A stretch of 19,438 bases of DNA from JAVBQU01 sp031548675 (GCA_031548675.1 JAVBQU010000180.1:1-19438); one strand, 5' to 3'; shown: positions 1-7,560, numbered from the stretch's first letter. The notes: generated from the letters alone by a model not told the origin. Numbers and translations: made by a program.

Positions 1-681
1 GTGGCTTGCCGTATGAAACGGTGTGATGTGCTTGCCAACGACCGGATACAAGGCGGTGATGTTATTGTCGGATTGTCATCATCGGGCCAAGCCGTGTACG
101 AAAATGCATATAATGGCGGCATGGGCAGTAATGGCTTAACATCGGCTCGTCATGATGTATTTCACAAACAATACATTGAAAAATATCCCGAAAGTTTCGA
201 CAACAATTTAGCTCACGACGTTGTTTATTGCGGTGGAATGAAGCTAACAGATTCTACAGAAATAGCAGGTGTTGATGCGGGAAAATTGGTACTATCCCCT
301 ACCCGCACTTATGCTCCGGTAGTGAAAAAAATATTGGATGCTCTGCGTCCGCAAATACATGGTATGATTCATTGCAGCGGAGGCGGACAAACCAAAGTGA
401 TGCATTTTGTAGATAATCTGCATATTGTAAAAGATAATTTGTTAGCGGTTCCCCCTTTGTTCAAGATGATACAAGCCCAATCGCAAACACCTTGGAAAGA
501 AATGTACAAAGTCTTTAATATGGGTCATCGCTTCGAAATATATCTCGAAAAACAATACGCGCAGGAAATCATAGATATTGCAAAATCATTTAATATTGAT
601 GCCCAAATTATCGGATATTGCGAAGCCAGTACAAATAAAAAATTGACCATTAAGTCGGATAAAGGAATTTTTGAATGGTAG
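1..681 (+). CDS. purM: Phosphoribosylformylglycinamidine cyclo-ligase (AIR synthase), 5' partial
   Basis: PurM makes aminoimidazole ribonucleotide from FGAM using ATP, the fifth step of de novo purine synthesis in the cytosol. The visible 226 residues cover the end of the N-terminal domain and the C-terminal AIR-synthase domain. Recognisable pieces are DRIQGGDVIVGLSSSGQ, NGGMGSNGLTSARHDVF and the C-terminal IHCSGGGQTK segment, followed by VPPLFKMIQ and EMYKVFNMGHRFEI. These correspond to the conserved GGG and 'MYRVFNMG' blocks of the family. The reading frame is open to the first base. The GTG there is best read as an internal valine codon, because full-length family members have well over 100 further residues upstream that carry the ATP-binding part. 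The stop is TAG at 679-681. The next gene on this strand starts about 100 bases later and has its own -7 motif, so co-transcription is uncertain. Confidence 0.9.
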   Translation: MACRMKRCDVLANDRIQGGDVIVGLSSSGQAVYENAYNGGMGSNGLTSARHDVFHKQYIEKYPESFDNNLAHDVVYCGGMKLTDSTEIAGVDAGKLVLSPTRTYAPVVKKILDALRPQIHGMIHCSGGGQTKVMHFVDNLHIVKDNLLAVPPLFKMIQAQSQTPWKEMYKVFNMGHRFEIYLEKQYAQEIIDIAKSFNIDAQIIGYCEASTNKKLTIKSDKGIFEW

Positions 682-682
682 G

Positions 683-690
683 TATCTTTG
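683..690 (+). promoter_or_regulatory. Bacteroidetes-type -7 element upstream of the nagB-like gene
   Basis: TATCTTTG matches the TAnnTTTG -7 consensus exactly and begins two bases after the purM stop codon. No clear -33 TTTG/TTG lies at the expected distance of about 20 bases upstream (inside purM). Transcription would begin near 695, giving a leader of about 90 bases before the ATG at 784. That leader holds the GTTTAC/GTAAAC repeats listed separately. Confidence 0.4.
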
Positions 691-697
691 CTTACAA

Positions 698-760
698 GTT
701 TACAGTTTGCGAGTTAAAAAATAAATAGCTAACAATGCAAAACAGTAAACATGTAAACAG
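698..760 (+). repeat. Imperfect inverted and direct repeats (GTTTAC / GTAAAC) in the nagB-like leader
   Basis: GTTTACAGTTTGC at 698-710 is an imperfect inverted copy of GCAAAACAGTAAAC at 737-750. A second direct TGTAAACAG follows at 752-760. The repeats lie between the presumed transcription start and the start codon, a position suited to a repressor operator or a leader RNA hairpin. They are A/T-rich and short, so chance is a real alternative. Confidence 0.3.
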
Positions 761-783
761 TGAATTTTTAAACTAATAAAAAA

Positions 784-2712
784 ATGAAACACGATTTTTT
801 AAGCAAACGTTTTGAAAAAATACCCGTATCCATATACGAAACATCTTATGCGGCTACCACTTATGTAGCTGATGAAATTTGCAGACTAATTACCGAAAAG
901 CAAGCACAAGGAAAACCGTGTGTGCTGGGTTTAGCCACAGGAGCTACACAAGTATCTCTTTTTAAGGAATTAATAAAAAGACACCAAGCAGGGTTAAGTT
1001 TCCGCAATGTTATTGTGTTTGTTCCCGATGAATTTTACCCGATTCAGGCTGACTCTGTACAAAGCCACCGCACAGCTATTTATGAAGGCTTGATTAAACA
1101 TGTAGATATTTTATCTGAAAATTTCCACACTTTTGATGCTCAATACGATAAAGATCATATTAGCGAACATTGCAAAGCTTATGTAAAGCAAATTGAAGAT
1201 GCCGGAGGCATTGATATTCAAATACTCGGTTTAGGACGTACAGGTCATATCGGATTCAACGAACCCGGTTCATCATTCAATTCCGATGCCCGTTTAATTA
1301 CGCTTAATTCTATTACCAAAATTGATGCGGCAGGATATTTTTACGGAGAACAAAACGTACCAAAATATGGTATTACTTTAGGTATAGGAAATTTTCTAAA
1401 AGCCAAACGGATTATCCTTTTAGCATGGGGCGAAAATAAAGCTGCTACCATCCGCGAATCGGTAGAAGGCGACTGCACAGAACATGTTCCCATGTCGGCT
1501 TTACAAAAGCATTCTCAAGTAGAAGTTATTATAGATGAAGCCGCAGCTTTGGAACTAACACGCGTAAAAACTCCATGGCTGGTTGGCGAATGCTGCTGGG
1601 ATGATGATAGATTTGTACGCAAAGCCGTGCTTTGGCTTTGCAATAAGGTAAATAAGCCCATATTGAAATTATTGGATAGAGACTATGTAGATCATGGCAT
1701 GGGCGATTTAATTACCAAATTCGACGATTTTAGCAAAGTAAACATTAAAATTTTCAACGACTTGCAGCATACCATTACCGGATGGCCTGGCGGTAAGCCT
1801 AATGTTGACGATAGTACCCGTCCGGAACGTGCTTTACCTTACCCTAAACGTGTGGTTATTTTTAGTCCCCACCCCGATGATGATGTAATTTCAATGGGAG
1901 GAACATTTGCCCGCTTGGTAAAGCAAAACCATGATGTACATGTTGCATACCAGACCTCGGGAAATATTGCCGTGGCAGACGACGATGTAATTCGTTTTTT
2001 AGAGTTCACTAAAGATTATCAATATACAAATGCTTTAGTATCAGCCGAATTTGACGAATTATTTAATAAGGTAAAAGATTTTATCAAAAATAAAAAACCG
2101 AGTGAGGTCGATATTCCCGAAGTCCGCAAAGCTAAAGGAGCTATCCGCCGCGGCGAAGCCAAAGCCGGATGTTATTTTGTAGGAGTTCCTGAACGAAATA
2201 TTCATTTTTTGGATATGCCGTTTTACGAAACAGGTGCCGTTAAGAAAAATCCATTTGGCGAACAAGATGTAAAAATTATCTGTGATTTATTACAGGAAAT
2301 AAAACCTCATCAGATTTATGCTGCCGGCGACTTGTCTGACCCGCACGGAACGCATCGCGTTTGTATGGAAGCTATTTTGGCAGCCTTAGAGATATTAAAA
2401 AATGAAAATTGGATGAAAGAATGCCGTTTATGGCTTTATCGCGGAGCTTGGCAGGAATGGGATTTAGACCGTGTAGATATGGCTGTACCTTTAAGTCCTG
2501 ATGAAGTTTTGATAAAACGAAGGGCTATTTACAAGCATCAATCACAAAAAGAAGCACTTTTCCCCGGTTCCGACCAACGTGAATTCTGGCAGCGTGCCGA
2601 AGATCGTAATCATGCCACAGCGGTACTGTACGATAACCTTGGAATGGCAGAATACCAAGCCATAGAAGTATTTGTAAAATACGATATTTATAATCAAAAA
2701 GGAATCAAATAG
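784..2712 (+). CDS. nagB: Bifunctional NagB-like glucosamine-6-phosphate deaminase / PIG-L (LmbE) deacetylase fusion
   Basis: The protein has 642 residues, against about 240-270 for a single-domain NagB. Residues ~1-265 are the glucosamine-6-phosphate deaminase/isomerase fold: LGLATGATQ near 48-56, PDEF with Asp82 (equivalent to E. coli Asp72), and GLGRTGHIGFNEP at 149-161 with His155 and Glu160 (E. coli His143 and Glu148). Thr153 occupies the position of E. coli Asp141. After a linker, residues ~355-560 form a PIG-L/LmbE domain with the zinc motif PHPDDD (362-367) and the later DPHGTHR (519-525). That family removes N-acetyl groups from amino-sugar conjugates. Known role: NagB converts GlcN-6-P to fructose-6-P plus ammonia. 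Inference: the fusion couples deacetylation to deamination in amino-sugar use. The same architecture is annotated as NagB in Bacteroides, but the PIG-L substrate is unknown. The ATG at 784 follows an A-rich stretch. A strong hairpin terminator lies about 75 bases past the stop. Confidence 0.88.
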   Translation: MKHDFLSKRFEKIPVSIYETSYAATTYVADEICRLITEKQAQGKPCVLGLATGATQVSLFKELIKRHQAGLSFRNVIVFVPDEFYPIQADSVQSHRTAIYEGLIKHVDILSENFHTFDAQYDKDHISEHCKAYVKQIEDAGGIDIQILGLGRTGHIGFNEPGSSFNSDARLITLNSITKIDAAGYFYGEQNVPKYGITLGIGNFLKAKRIILLAWGENKAATIRESVEGDCTEHVPMSALQKHSQVEVIIDEAAALELTRVKTPWLVGECCWDDDRFVRKAVLWLCNKVNKPILKLLDRDYVDHGMGDLITKFDDFSKVNIKIFNDLQHTITGWPGGKPNVDDSTRPERALPYPKRVVIFSPHPDDDVISMGGTFARLVKQNHDVHVAYQTSGNIAVADDDVIRFLEFTKDYQYTNALVSAEFDELFNKVKDFIKNKKPSEVDIPEVRKAKGAIRRGEAKAGCYFVGVPERNIHFLDMPFYETGAVKKNPFGEQDVKIICDLLQEIKPHQIYAAGDLSDPHGTHRVCMEAILAALEILKNENWMKECRLWLYRGAWQEWDLDRVDMAVPLSPDEVLIKRRAIYKHQSQKEALFPGSDQREFWQRAEDRNHATAVLYDNLGMAEYQAIEVFVKYDIYNQKGIK

Positions 2713-2783
2713 TTTTTGATTATACGATATTTGTTACATAAAGATTCTGTATTTGTTTATTCACAATAAAATCAACAAGTATG

Positions 2784-2828
2784 CAAAAAAATAATCCGAG
2801 CCTTTCATAGGGTTCGGATTATTTTTTT
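2784..2828 (+). terminator. Rho-independent terminator after the nagB-like gene
   Basis: A run of A leads into AATAATCCGAGCC, a short loop (TTTCATA), then GGTTCGGATTATT and seven T residues. The stem is about 13 bp with one G·U pair. The A-tract and T-tract flanks mean it could work in both directions, but its placement about 75 bases after the nagB-like stop makes that gene the likely user. Confidence 0.85.
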
Positions 2829-2904
2829 GTGAGTAACTAAATGGAAAAATCAGTACCTTTTACTGCATTAGACTTCTTCGGAAAATAATTTGATACGAAA
2901 GCGG

Positions 2905-2912
2905 TATCTTTG
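2905..2912 (+). promoter_or_regulatory. Isolated -7-like TATCTTTG between two terminators
   Basis: The octamer matches TAnnTTTG and points rightward, but no gene on the plus strand follows. The next element is the terminator at 2931-2973. No well-spaced -33 is visible. It may be chance in A/T-rich DNA, or it may start a very short RNA. Confidence 0.2.
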
Positions 2913-2930
2913 TCTAGATTTTATTAAGAT

Positions 2931-2973
2931 AAAAAAGCCTTGAAAGAGATACATCTACCTTCAAGGCTTTTTT
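2931..2973 (-). terminator. Bidirectional hairpin terminator after the ompH pair
   Basis: AAAAAAGCCTTGAA and TTCAAGGCTTTTTT form a perfect 14-bp stem around a 15-base loop. The A-run on one side and the T-run on the other give a U-tract whichever strand is read. It sits about 45 bases beyond the stop of the second ompH gene, so it most likely ends the minus-strand envelope operon. Confidence 0.85.
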
Positions 2974-2989
2974 ATTTTTTATATTTGTC

Positions 2990-3006
2990 TAGTACAACTT
3001 GTACTA
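2990..3006. repeat. 17-base palindrome TAGTACAA-C-TTGTACTA
   Basis: A perfect 8-bp inverted repeat with a single central base lies just past the stop codon of the second ompH gene. The one-base loop rules out a normal RNA hairpin with the full stem. It resembles a dimeric protein-binding site in shape, but its place downstream of a gene gives no obvious target. Confidence 0.35.
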
Positions 3007-3015
3007 AACAAAGAA

Positions 3016-3525
3016 TTATTTTAATCCCAATTTTTTCTTTACTAAAGGTAAAATATCATCACTACTATCAGAATAAAGCAATGCTCCTACCCCTGCATCA
3101 AACACATAGGGGTATTTATTTTCTTTAGCTACATCTTCAATAGCTTTTTTGGCTTTATTGATAATAGGTTCTAACAATGATTTTTCTTTTTCTGCTAGGT
3201 TTTTTTGAGCGTCTTCTTGAAACTCCTGAATACGACCTTGCATATCCATCAATGTTTTTTGTTTGGTTTGCTTAATTAAATCAGAATATTTATTTGCATT
3301 GGTTTGCAAATCTTCGGCAAGAGTTTGATATTCTTGAACCATTGATTTATAAGTTTCTTCAAGTTCTTTTTGGTAATTCTTTAAAGTAACTTGCGCAGAA
3401 TCTCTTCCCGGCATGGCTTTAAGTAATTCATTAGAATCCACATGACCTAATTTGATTTGAGCAAAACTATTAGTTGAAAATGCAAAGGCTGCAATAAAAA
3501 GACCTATTGTGATGATTTTTTTCAT
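3016..3525 (-). CDS. OmpH/Skp-family periplasmic chaperone (second copy)
   Basis: This 169-residue protein is within the usual Skp/OmpH length. The N-terminus is a signal peptide (MKK, then ITIGLFIAAFAFSTNSFA) with likely cleavage before QIKLGHVDS. 'LGHVDSNELLKAMPGRDSAQ' matches the start of the mature OmpH domain, which normally reads 'igyVds..il..mPe...a'. Residues ~45-115 are highly charged with Lys, Gln and Glu, as expected for the long helical hairpin 'tentacles' that hold unfolded outer-membrane proteins. The C-terminal part (KYPYVFDAGVGALLYSD, then DDILPLVKKKLGLK) is the conserved 'ya.Vfd....vlY.d...DiT..vi..L' end. It is the last gene of the minus-strand cluster, 51 bases after its paralogue and followed by a terminator. 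The start MKKIIT is chosen because the signal peptide follows directly. The molecular role is inferred from family and position next to bamA. Confidence 0.9.
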   Translation of the reverse strand: MKKIITIGLFIAAFAFSTNSFAQIKLGHVDSNELLKAMPGRDSAQVTLKNYQKELEETYKSMVQEYQTLAEDLQTNANKYSDLIKQTKQKTLMDMQGRIQEFQEDAQKNLAEKEKSLLEPIINKAKKAIEDVAKENKYPYVFDAGVGALLYSDSSDDILPLVKKKLGLK

Positions 3526-3560
3526 TTTGTATTTTAGTTATTTGAATTATTTTGAGTTTG

Positions 3561-3568
3561 CAAAGATA
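3561..3568 (-). promoter_or_regulatory. -7-like element between the two ompH genes
   Basis: On the minus strand this reads TATCTTTG, an exact TAnnTTTG match, in the 51-base gap between the ompH genes and about 36 bases before the second ATG. There is no clear -33 box, since the expected region lies inside the upstream gene. It would allow the distal ompH to be expressed apart from bamA. Confidence 0.35.
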
Positions 3569-3576
3569 GTGAAAAT

Positions 3577-4098
3577 TTATTTCTTTTTAGCAGAATATCC
3601 CAGATCGCTTAGAATTTCATCGCTGATATCATATTTGGGATCTACATATAGCATCGTTAAGCTTCCTGCTTTATCAAAAACAAAAGCATATTTATCTTTC
3701 GAGCGTTTTTCTATGGCATTAAAAATACGGTCTTGGATAGGTTTAATAAGTTCTTGTCTTTTTTTAAACAAGTCTCCTTCATTACCAAAACGTTGTTTTT
3801 GTAAATCTTTGGCTTGTTTTTCAGCATTAATAATTTCGTTTTCTCTTTTTTTCTTAATATCATCCGGCAAAAGTACTGATTCGGCTTGATAAGCTTTATA
3901 CATCTTATCTATGTCGCGAAATTTGGCTTCAATTTCTTTTTGCCATTCGGCTGTCAATTCATTCAATTGATTTTGTGCTGTTTCATATTCGGGAATATTA
4001 GATAAAATATATTCCGAATCTACGGCTGCATATCTTTGTGAATGTGCAAAAGAGGCTATTCCTACAATAGCAATAATGGAAAAGATTATTTTTTTCAT
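3577..4098 (-). CDS. OmpH/Skp-family periplasmic chaperone (first copy)
   Basis: This 173-residue protein starts with a signal peptide (MKKIIFSIIAIVGIASFAHS) and likely cleavage before QRYAAVDSEYIL. The mature start 'YAAVDSEYILSNIPEYETAQNQL' fits the OmpH family 'VD.e.Il..iPey..a...l' block. A long Lys/Glu/Gln-rich helical section (~45-120) follows, then 'KYAFVFDKAGSLTMLYVDPKYDISDEILSDLGY', the conserved C-terminal segment. In the family, trimeric Skp/OmpH holds unfolded outer-membrane proteins in the periplasm before BAM inserts them. Its place about 105 bases downstream of bamA supports that role here. The paralogue downstream has the same layout but clearly different sequence, so the pair is an old duplication. 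Which copy is the main chaperone cannot be told from sequence. Confidence 0.9.
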   Translation of the reverse strand: MKKIIFSIIAIVGIASFAHSQRYAAVDSEYILSNIPEYETAQNQLNELTAEWQKEIEAKFRDIDKMYKAYQAESVLLPDDIKKKRENEIINAEKQAKDLQKQRFGNEGDLFKKRQELIKPIQDRIFNAIEKRSKDKYAFVFDKAGSLTMLYVDPKYDISDEILSDLGYSAKKK

Positions 4099-4203
4099 AT
4101 CAAATCATTTTAATGGTTATGTATTTTTTTGAATATGCTTATTTAGTGCATCTTACCAAACAAAAATTGCGTTGATAAGTTTATCTTTGTTTTTAAATAT
4201 ATC

Positions 4204-6711
4204 CTAATCAATAGATTGACCTATTGAGAAGTGGAGCTGTCCTTTCGGATTTCCGGGTACTTTATCTAAACCAAATCCGTAATCAACGCCGATAATACCA
4301 AACATAGGCATGGCAATACGTATCCCCACTCCGGCTCCTTTATAAAGATTAAACGGATTGTATTCTTTTAAAGTAGCCCAATCGTTTCCGGCATCGAAAA
4401 ATACTAATCCCCAAATGGTTGCCATCGGATTTAGAGAGAAGGGATAACGCAATTCAACGGAATATTTATTAAATGTAGTTCCCCCTACTTTATTTCCACG
4501 GGCATCGGTAGGTGTAAGGCTTTGATTTTGATAACCTCTCAAGGCTATAACCTCACGACCATCTAAAGCATAGCCTGTCAGTCCATCGCCGCCTAACCAA
4601 TAGCGTTCGAATGGAGCATAGCCTATATCTTTATTATAATATCCTAAGAATCCGTTACGATACTTCACATTCAATACTAAATTATCCACTAAATTAAAAA
4701 ACCATGAGGCTCTGAAAGTCCATTTATGGTATTCTATCCATTTATATTTTTCTTGATTGGAAGCTCCTGCATAATAGCCTTCGGGTTTAAAAAGCGAATA
4801 CGGAGGGGTTAACTGCAAACCCAAAGAAAATTGCGAACCATAACGGGTATAAATAGGGGCATCAATCTGATCGCGGCTAAGTGTAATCTGATAGGTAAGG
4901 CTATTGGCTATACCGTTATCAAAAATAGAATAAAATCCATAATTCCGCGCGTTATACTGTTCAAATCCGATAGCTTGGTATAATGAGAAGAAATCATCTG
5001 GAACTTGTAAGCGTTTGCCTAAACCTACCGAAGCTCCCACAATAGCCAAACGAGGTCTTACATTGTCAGCATAATCTTTAGAAAAATCGCGTTGTACGGA
5101 GAAATACGATGATAATGTTAAAGCATTAGGTTTACGACCTCCCAACCAAGGTTCTGTAAACGAAGCATTAAACATATAATATTGCCGTCCGCTGGTTTGT
5201 GCAGCTATGCTAAACCTTTGTCCGTCTCCTGATGGAAGCGGAGTCCAAGCATTTTTATTAAACATGTTACGTAAAGAGAAATTGGTAAATGATAAACGGA
5301 GAGTTCCGATTATCATCCCGCCTCCCCAACCGCCGGAAACTTCCACTTGATCGGATGAAGCTTCTTCTACCTTGTATTCTATATCTACAGTTCCGTTTTC
5401 CCGATTTGGAATTGGAATCGGTTCTATTGTTTCTGCATTAAAATAACCCAATTGAGCTAATTCGTTACGGGTGCGGATTACATCGGAACGACTAAATAAT
5501 TGCCCGGGACGAGTGCGGATTTCGCGTAAAATTACATGGTCATTAGTTCTATTATTACCGGAAATTATAATTTTGTTGATGCGGGCTTGCTTTCCTTCCT
5601 GCATCCGTATTTCTATATCAATAGAATCATTGTCAATCGCTGTTTCTACAGGAATAGCACTGAAAAACAAATATCCGTCATCCATATAAAGCGATGAAAC
5701 ATCTTGCCCTGATGGATTAAACTGCATCCGTTGTTCTAAGAGTGCTAAGTTATAAGGAGTTCCTTTTTTTATTCCTAATATTTCGGATAATCTTTCGGAT
5801 TTGTATTTGGTGTTTCCTACCCACGAAATATTACGGAAATAAAATTTTTGACCTTCATAAACTTTTATATCAATATTAATCGTTTTTTTATCATGATCGT
5901 ATACTGAATCACTAATGATTTTAGCATCTCTAAATCCATTTTCATTATAAAGATTTACAATACTTTCGAGGTCGGTTTTATATTCTGACTTAATGAATTT
6001 GGAGGATTTAAAAATACGCATAATACCTTTTTCTTTGGTATTCTTCATACTTTTAGCCAGCTTTTTATCACTCAGTTTTTCGTTTCCGATAAAATTGATT
6101 TTATTGATTTTTACTTTTTCATTTTTCTTTACATCTATATCTAAAATAACGCTGTTATTGATAGATGTATCGGGCTTTTGCGATACGGTTACTTCTGTAT
6201 GTAAAAAGCCTTTTTCAATATAATAATCTTTAATCTTATTTTGTGTTTTTACAATTGCATTGTCGGTAACAACATCGCCACGGGTAAGTTTTATTTCGTC
6301 TGACAATTTATCGGCTTGACTGCGTTTTACTCCATGTATGGCATATTTTGCTAAACGCGGACGTTCTTTTAAATCTATATTAAAAAATATAATGCGTCCC
6401 TGCACATTGGTAACGCTTATTTTAATATTTTCGAAAAGCCCTTGTTTCCATAAATTATCAATTGCTCTGGTAAGTTTATCTCCGGGAATAGTAATGGTTT
6501 CGCCCACAGTAAGCCCGCTTAAAATAATAAGTACCTGATGGTCGAGATTGGTGGTTCCTGTAATGGTAATCCCTCCTATTTCGTAATCTTTCGGGTTACT
6601 ATAGTCTATATCTATCTCTGTCCGGTTTCCGGTAGTAATTTGCGAAAAAGAAGGTAAAGCGAAAAGAACTATGAAAAATATCAAGAAGATTTTGAATGTT
6701 CTGTGTATCAT
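4204..6711 (-). CDS. bamA: Outer-membrane protein assembly factor BamA
   Basis: BamA is the central subunit of the BAM complex, which folds and inserts beta-barrel proteins into the outer membrane. The 835-residue protein has a signal peptide (hydrophobic ~7-20, ending PSFS before QITTG). Five POTRA-like repeats follow, beginning near residues 43, 122, 201, 290 and 378. Each shows the family pattern of a strand followed by G..(r/l)..., for example 'INKINFIGNEKLS' and 'INKIIISGNNRTND'. The barrel takes up ~455-835. The loop-6 signature is IALRGYQNQ, with Arg725-Gly726-Tyr727 standing for the VRGF/Y motif of the Omp85 family. The C-terminus reads LHFSIGQSID: the usual final aromatic of the beta-signal is absent and two residues (Ile-Asp) end the chain. 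It lies between uppS and ompH, the standard Bacteroidetes order. No separate promoter is evident in the 102-base gap after uppS. Confidence 0.95.
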   Translation of the reverse strand: MIHRTFKIFLIFFIVLFALPSFSQITTGNRTEIDIDYSNPKDYEIGGITITGTTNLDHQVLIILSGLTVGETITIPGDKLTRAIDNLWKQGLFENIKISVTNVQGRIIFFNIDLKERPRLAKYAIHGVKRSQADKLSDEIKLTRGDVVTDNAIVKTQNKIKDYYIEKGFLHTEVTVSQKPDTSINNSVILDIDVKKNEKVKINKINFIGNEKLSDKKLAKSMKNTKEKGIMRIFKSSKFIKSEYKTDLESIVNLYNENGFRDAKIISDSVYDHDKKTINIDIKVYEGQKFYFRNISWVGNTKYKSERLSEILGIKKGTPYNLALLEQRMQFNPSGQDVSSLYMDDGYLFFSAIPVETAIDNDSIDIEIRMQEGKQARINKIIISGNNRTNDHVILREIRTRPGQLFSRSDVIRTRNELAQLGYFNAETIEPIPIPNRENGTVDIEYKVEEASSDQVEVSGGWGGGMIIGTLRLSFTNFSLRNMFNKNAWTPLPSGDGQRFSIAAQTSGRQYYMFNASFTEPWLGGRKPNALTLSSYFSVQRDFSKDYADNVRPRLAIVGASVGLGKRLQVPDDFFSLYQAIGFEQYNARNYGFYSIFDNGIANSLTYQITLSRDQIDAPIYTRYGSQFSLGLQLTPPYSLFKPEGYYAGASNQEKYKWIEYHKWTFRASWFFNLVDNLVLNVKYRNGFLGYYNKDIGYAPFERYWLGGDGLTGYALDGREVIALRGYQNQSLTPTDARGNKVGGTTFNKYSVELRYPFSLNPMATIWGLVFFDAGNDWATLKEYNPFNLYKGAGVGIRIAMPMFGIIGVDYGFGLDKVPGNPKGQLHFSIGQSID

Positions 6712-6813
6712 ATATCCGTTCTGTAAAATATCTTTTGGATTGATAAAGTCGTTTGTTGTCTAAATTGCCAATAATAACTGCGTTTTTCTTTTTTTATTGT
6801 CGATGCCGAAAAT

Positions 6814-7560
6814 TCAACTTTTTTTAATTTGTTCTCCGGTCATCCCAAATCGCCGCTCTCTGCCCTGATAATCAAGAATAGCTTCATATAAATCTTCTTT
6901 CCCAAAATCGGGCCAAAGTTTTGATGTAAAATATAATTCTGTATAAGCTATCTGCCAAAGTAAGTAATTGCTAATGCGATATTCGCCGCTGGTTCTGATT
7001 AATAATTCCGGATCGGGCATATCGTGTGTATCGAGAAAAGAGCTAAATGTCTTTTCATCTATTTGCTCCGGTTGCAATTGATTGGCTTTAACTTGCGAAG
7101 CTATGTTTTTTACCGCCCGTATAATCTCTGTTCTGGAACTATAATTCAATGCCAAAGTCAAAGTAAGTCCGGTATTATTTTCGGTAGTTTTAATTGCACT
7201 TTTTAATTCCTGCGAAGCTTTAGGAGATAAATTATCTATATCTCCAATAGAATTAAGCCTAATGTTATTATTGTTATAGGATTCGGTTTCTTCGCGTATG
7301 GTTTGTATTAAAAGCTCCATCAAAGCATCTACTTCTTCTTTGGGACGTTTCCAGTTTTCGGTAGAGAAAGTATAAAGAGTCAGATACCGGATACCCATTT
7401 CGACAGCTGCTGTAACGGTTTCTCTTACTGCTGTTACGCCATTCCAATGTCCAAAAATACGTTGTTCGTTTCGCTGTTGTGCCCAGCGTCCGTTCCCGTC
7501 CATAATAACGGCAATGTGCTGTGGTAACTTATTAATATCTATTTGGTTCTTTAATGACAT
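6814..7560 (-). CDS. uppS: Undecaprenyl diphosphate synthase (cis-prenyltransferase)
   Basis: UppS adds isopentenyl diphosphate units to farnesyl diphosphate in cis, making the C55 lipid carrier used for peptidoglycan and surface glycan synthesis. The length (248 residues) is normal. Visible motifs are IAVIMDGNGRWA with catalytic Asp21 and the diphosphate-binding Gly-Asn-Gly-Arg, then RIFGHWNG around His38, TLYTFSTENWKRP, and the C-terminal RTSGEYRISNYLLWQIAYTELYF block (Arg189, Arg195, Ser197), which binds the isopentenyl diphosphate. All key positions are present, so it should be active. It starts 14 bases after the DUF6089 gene, which indicates one transcript, and precedes bamA. Confidence 0.96.
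   Translation of the reverse strand: MSLKNQIDINKLPQHIAVIMDGNGRWAQQRNEQRIFGHWNGVTAVRETVTAAVEMGIRYLTLYTFSTENWKRPKEEVDALMELLIQTIREETESYNNNNIRLNSIGDIDNLSPKASQELKSAIKTTENNTGLTLTLALNYSSRTEIIRAVKNIASQVKANQLQPEQIDEKTFSSFLDTHDMPDPELLIRTSGEYRISNYLLWQIAYTELYFTSKLWPDFGKEDLYEAILDYQGRERRFGMTGEQIKKS

Larger units (their letters stand above)
2713..3015. other. 303-base convergent intergenic region
   Basis: This lies between the nagB-like gene (+) and the second ompH gene (-). It holds two hairpin terminators (2784-2828 and 2931-2973), a -7-like TATCTTTG (2905-2912), the 9-base word TTTGTCTAG at both 2909-2917 and 2984-2992, and a 17-base palindrome at 2990-3006. The one short open frame here runs through the second terminator and is not credible as a gene. 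Confidence 0.7.

Noticed and set aside
1..3. GTG at the first base as the true start of purM
   Set aside because: The protein would lack the whole ATP-binding N-terminal part of the family. The codon aligns with an internal valine, so the gene is cut by the window edge.
2940..3128. 62-residue plus-strand open frame
   Set aside because: It begins inside a terminator hairpin and runs antisense into the second ompH gene.
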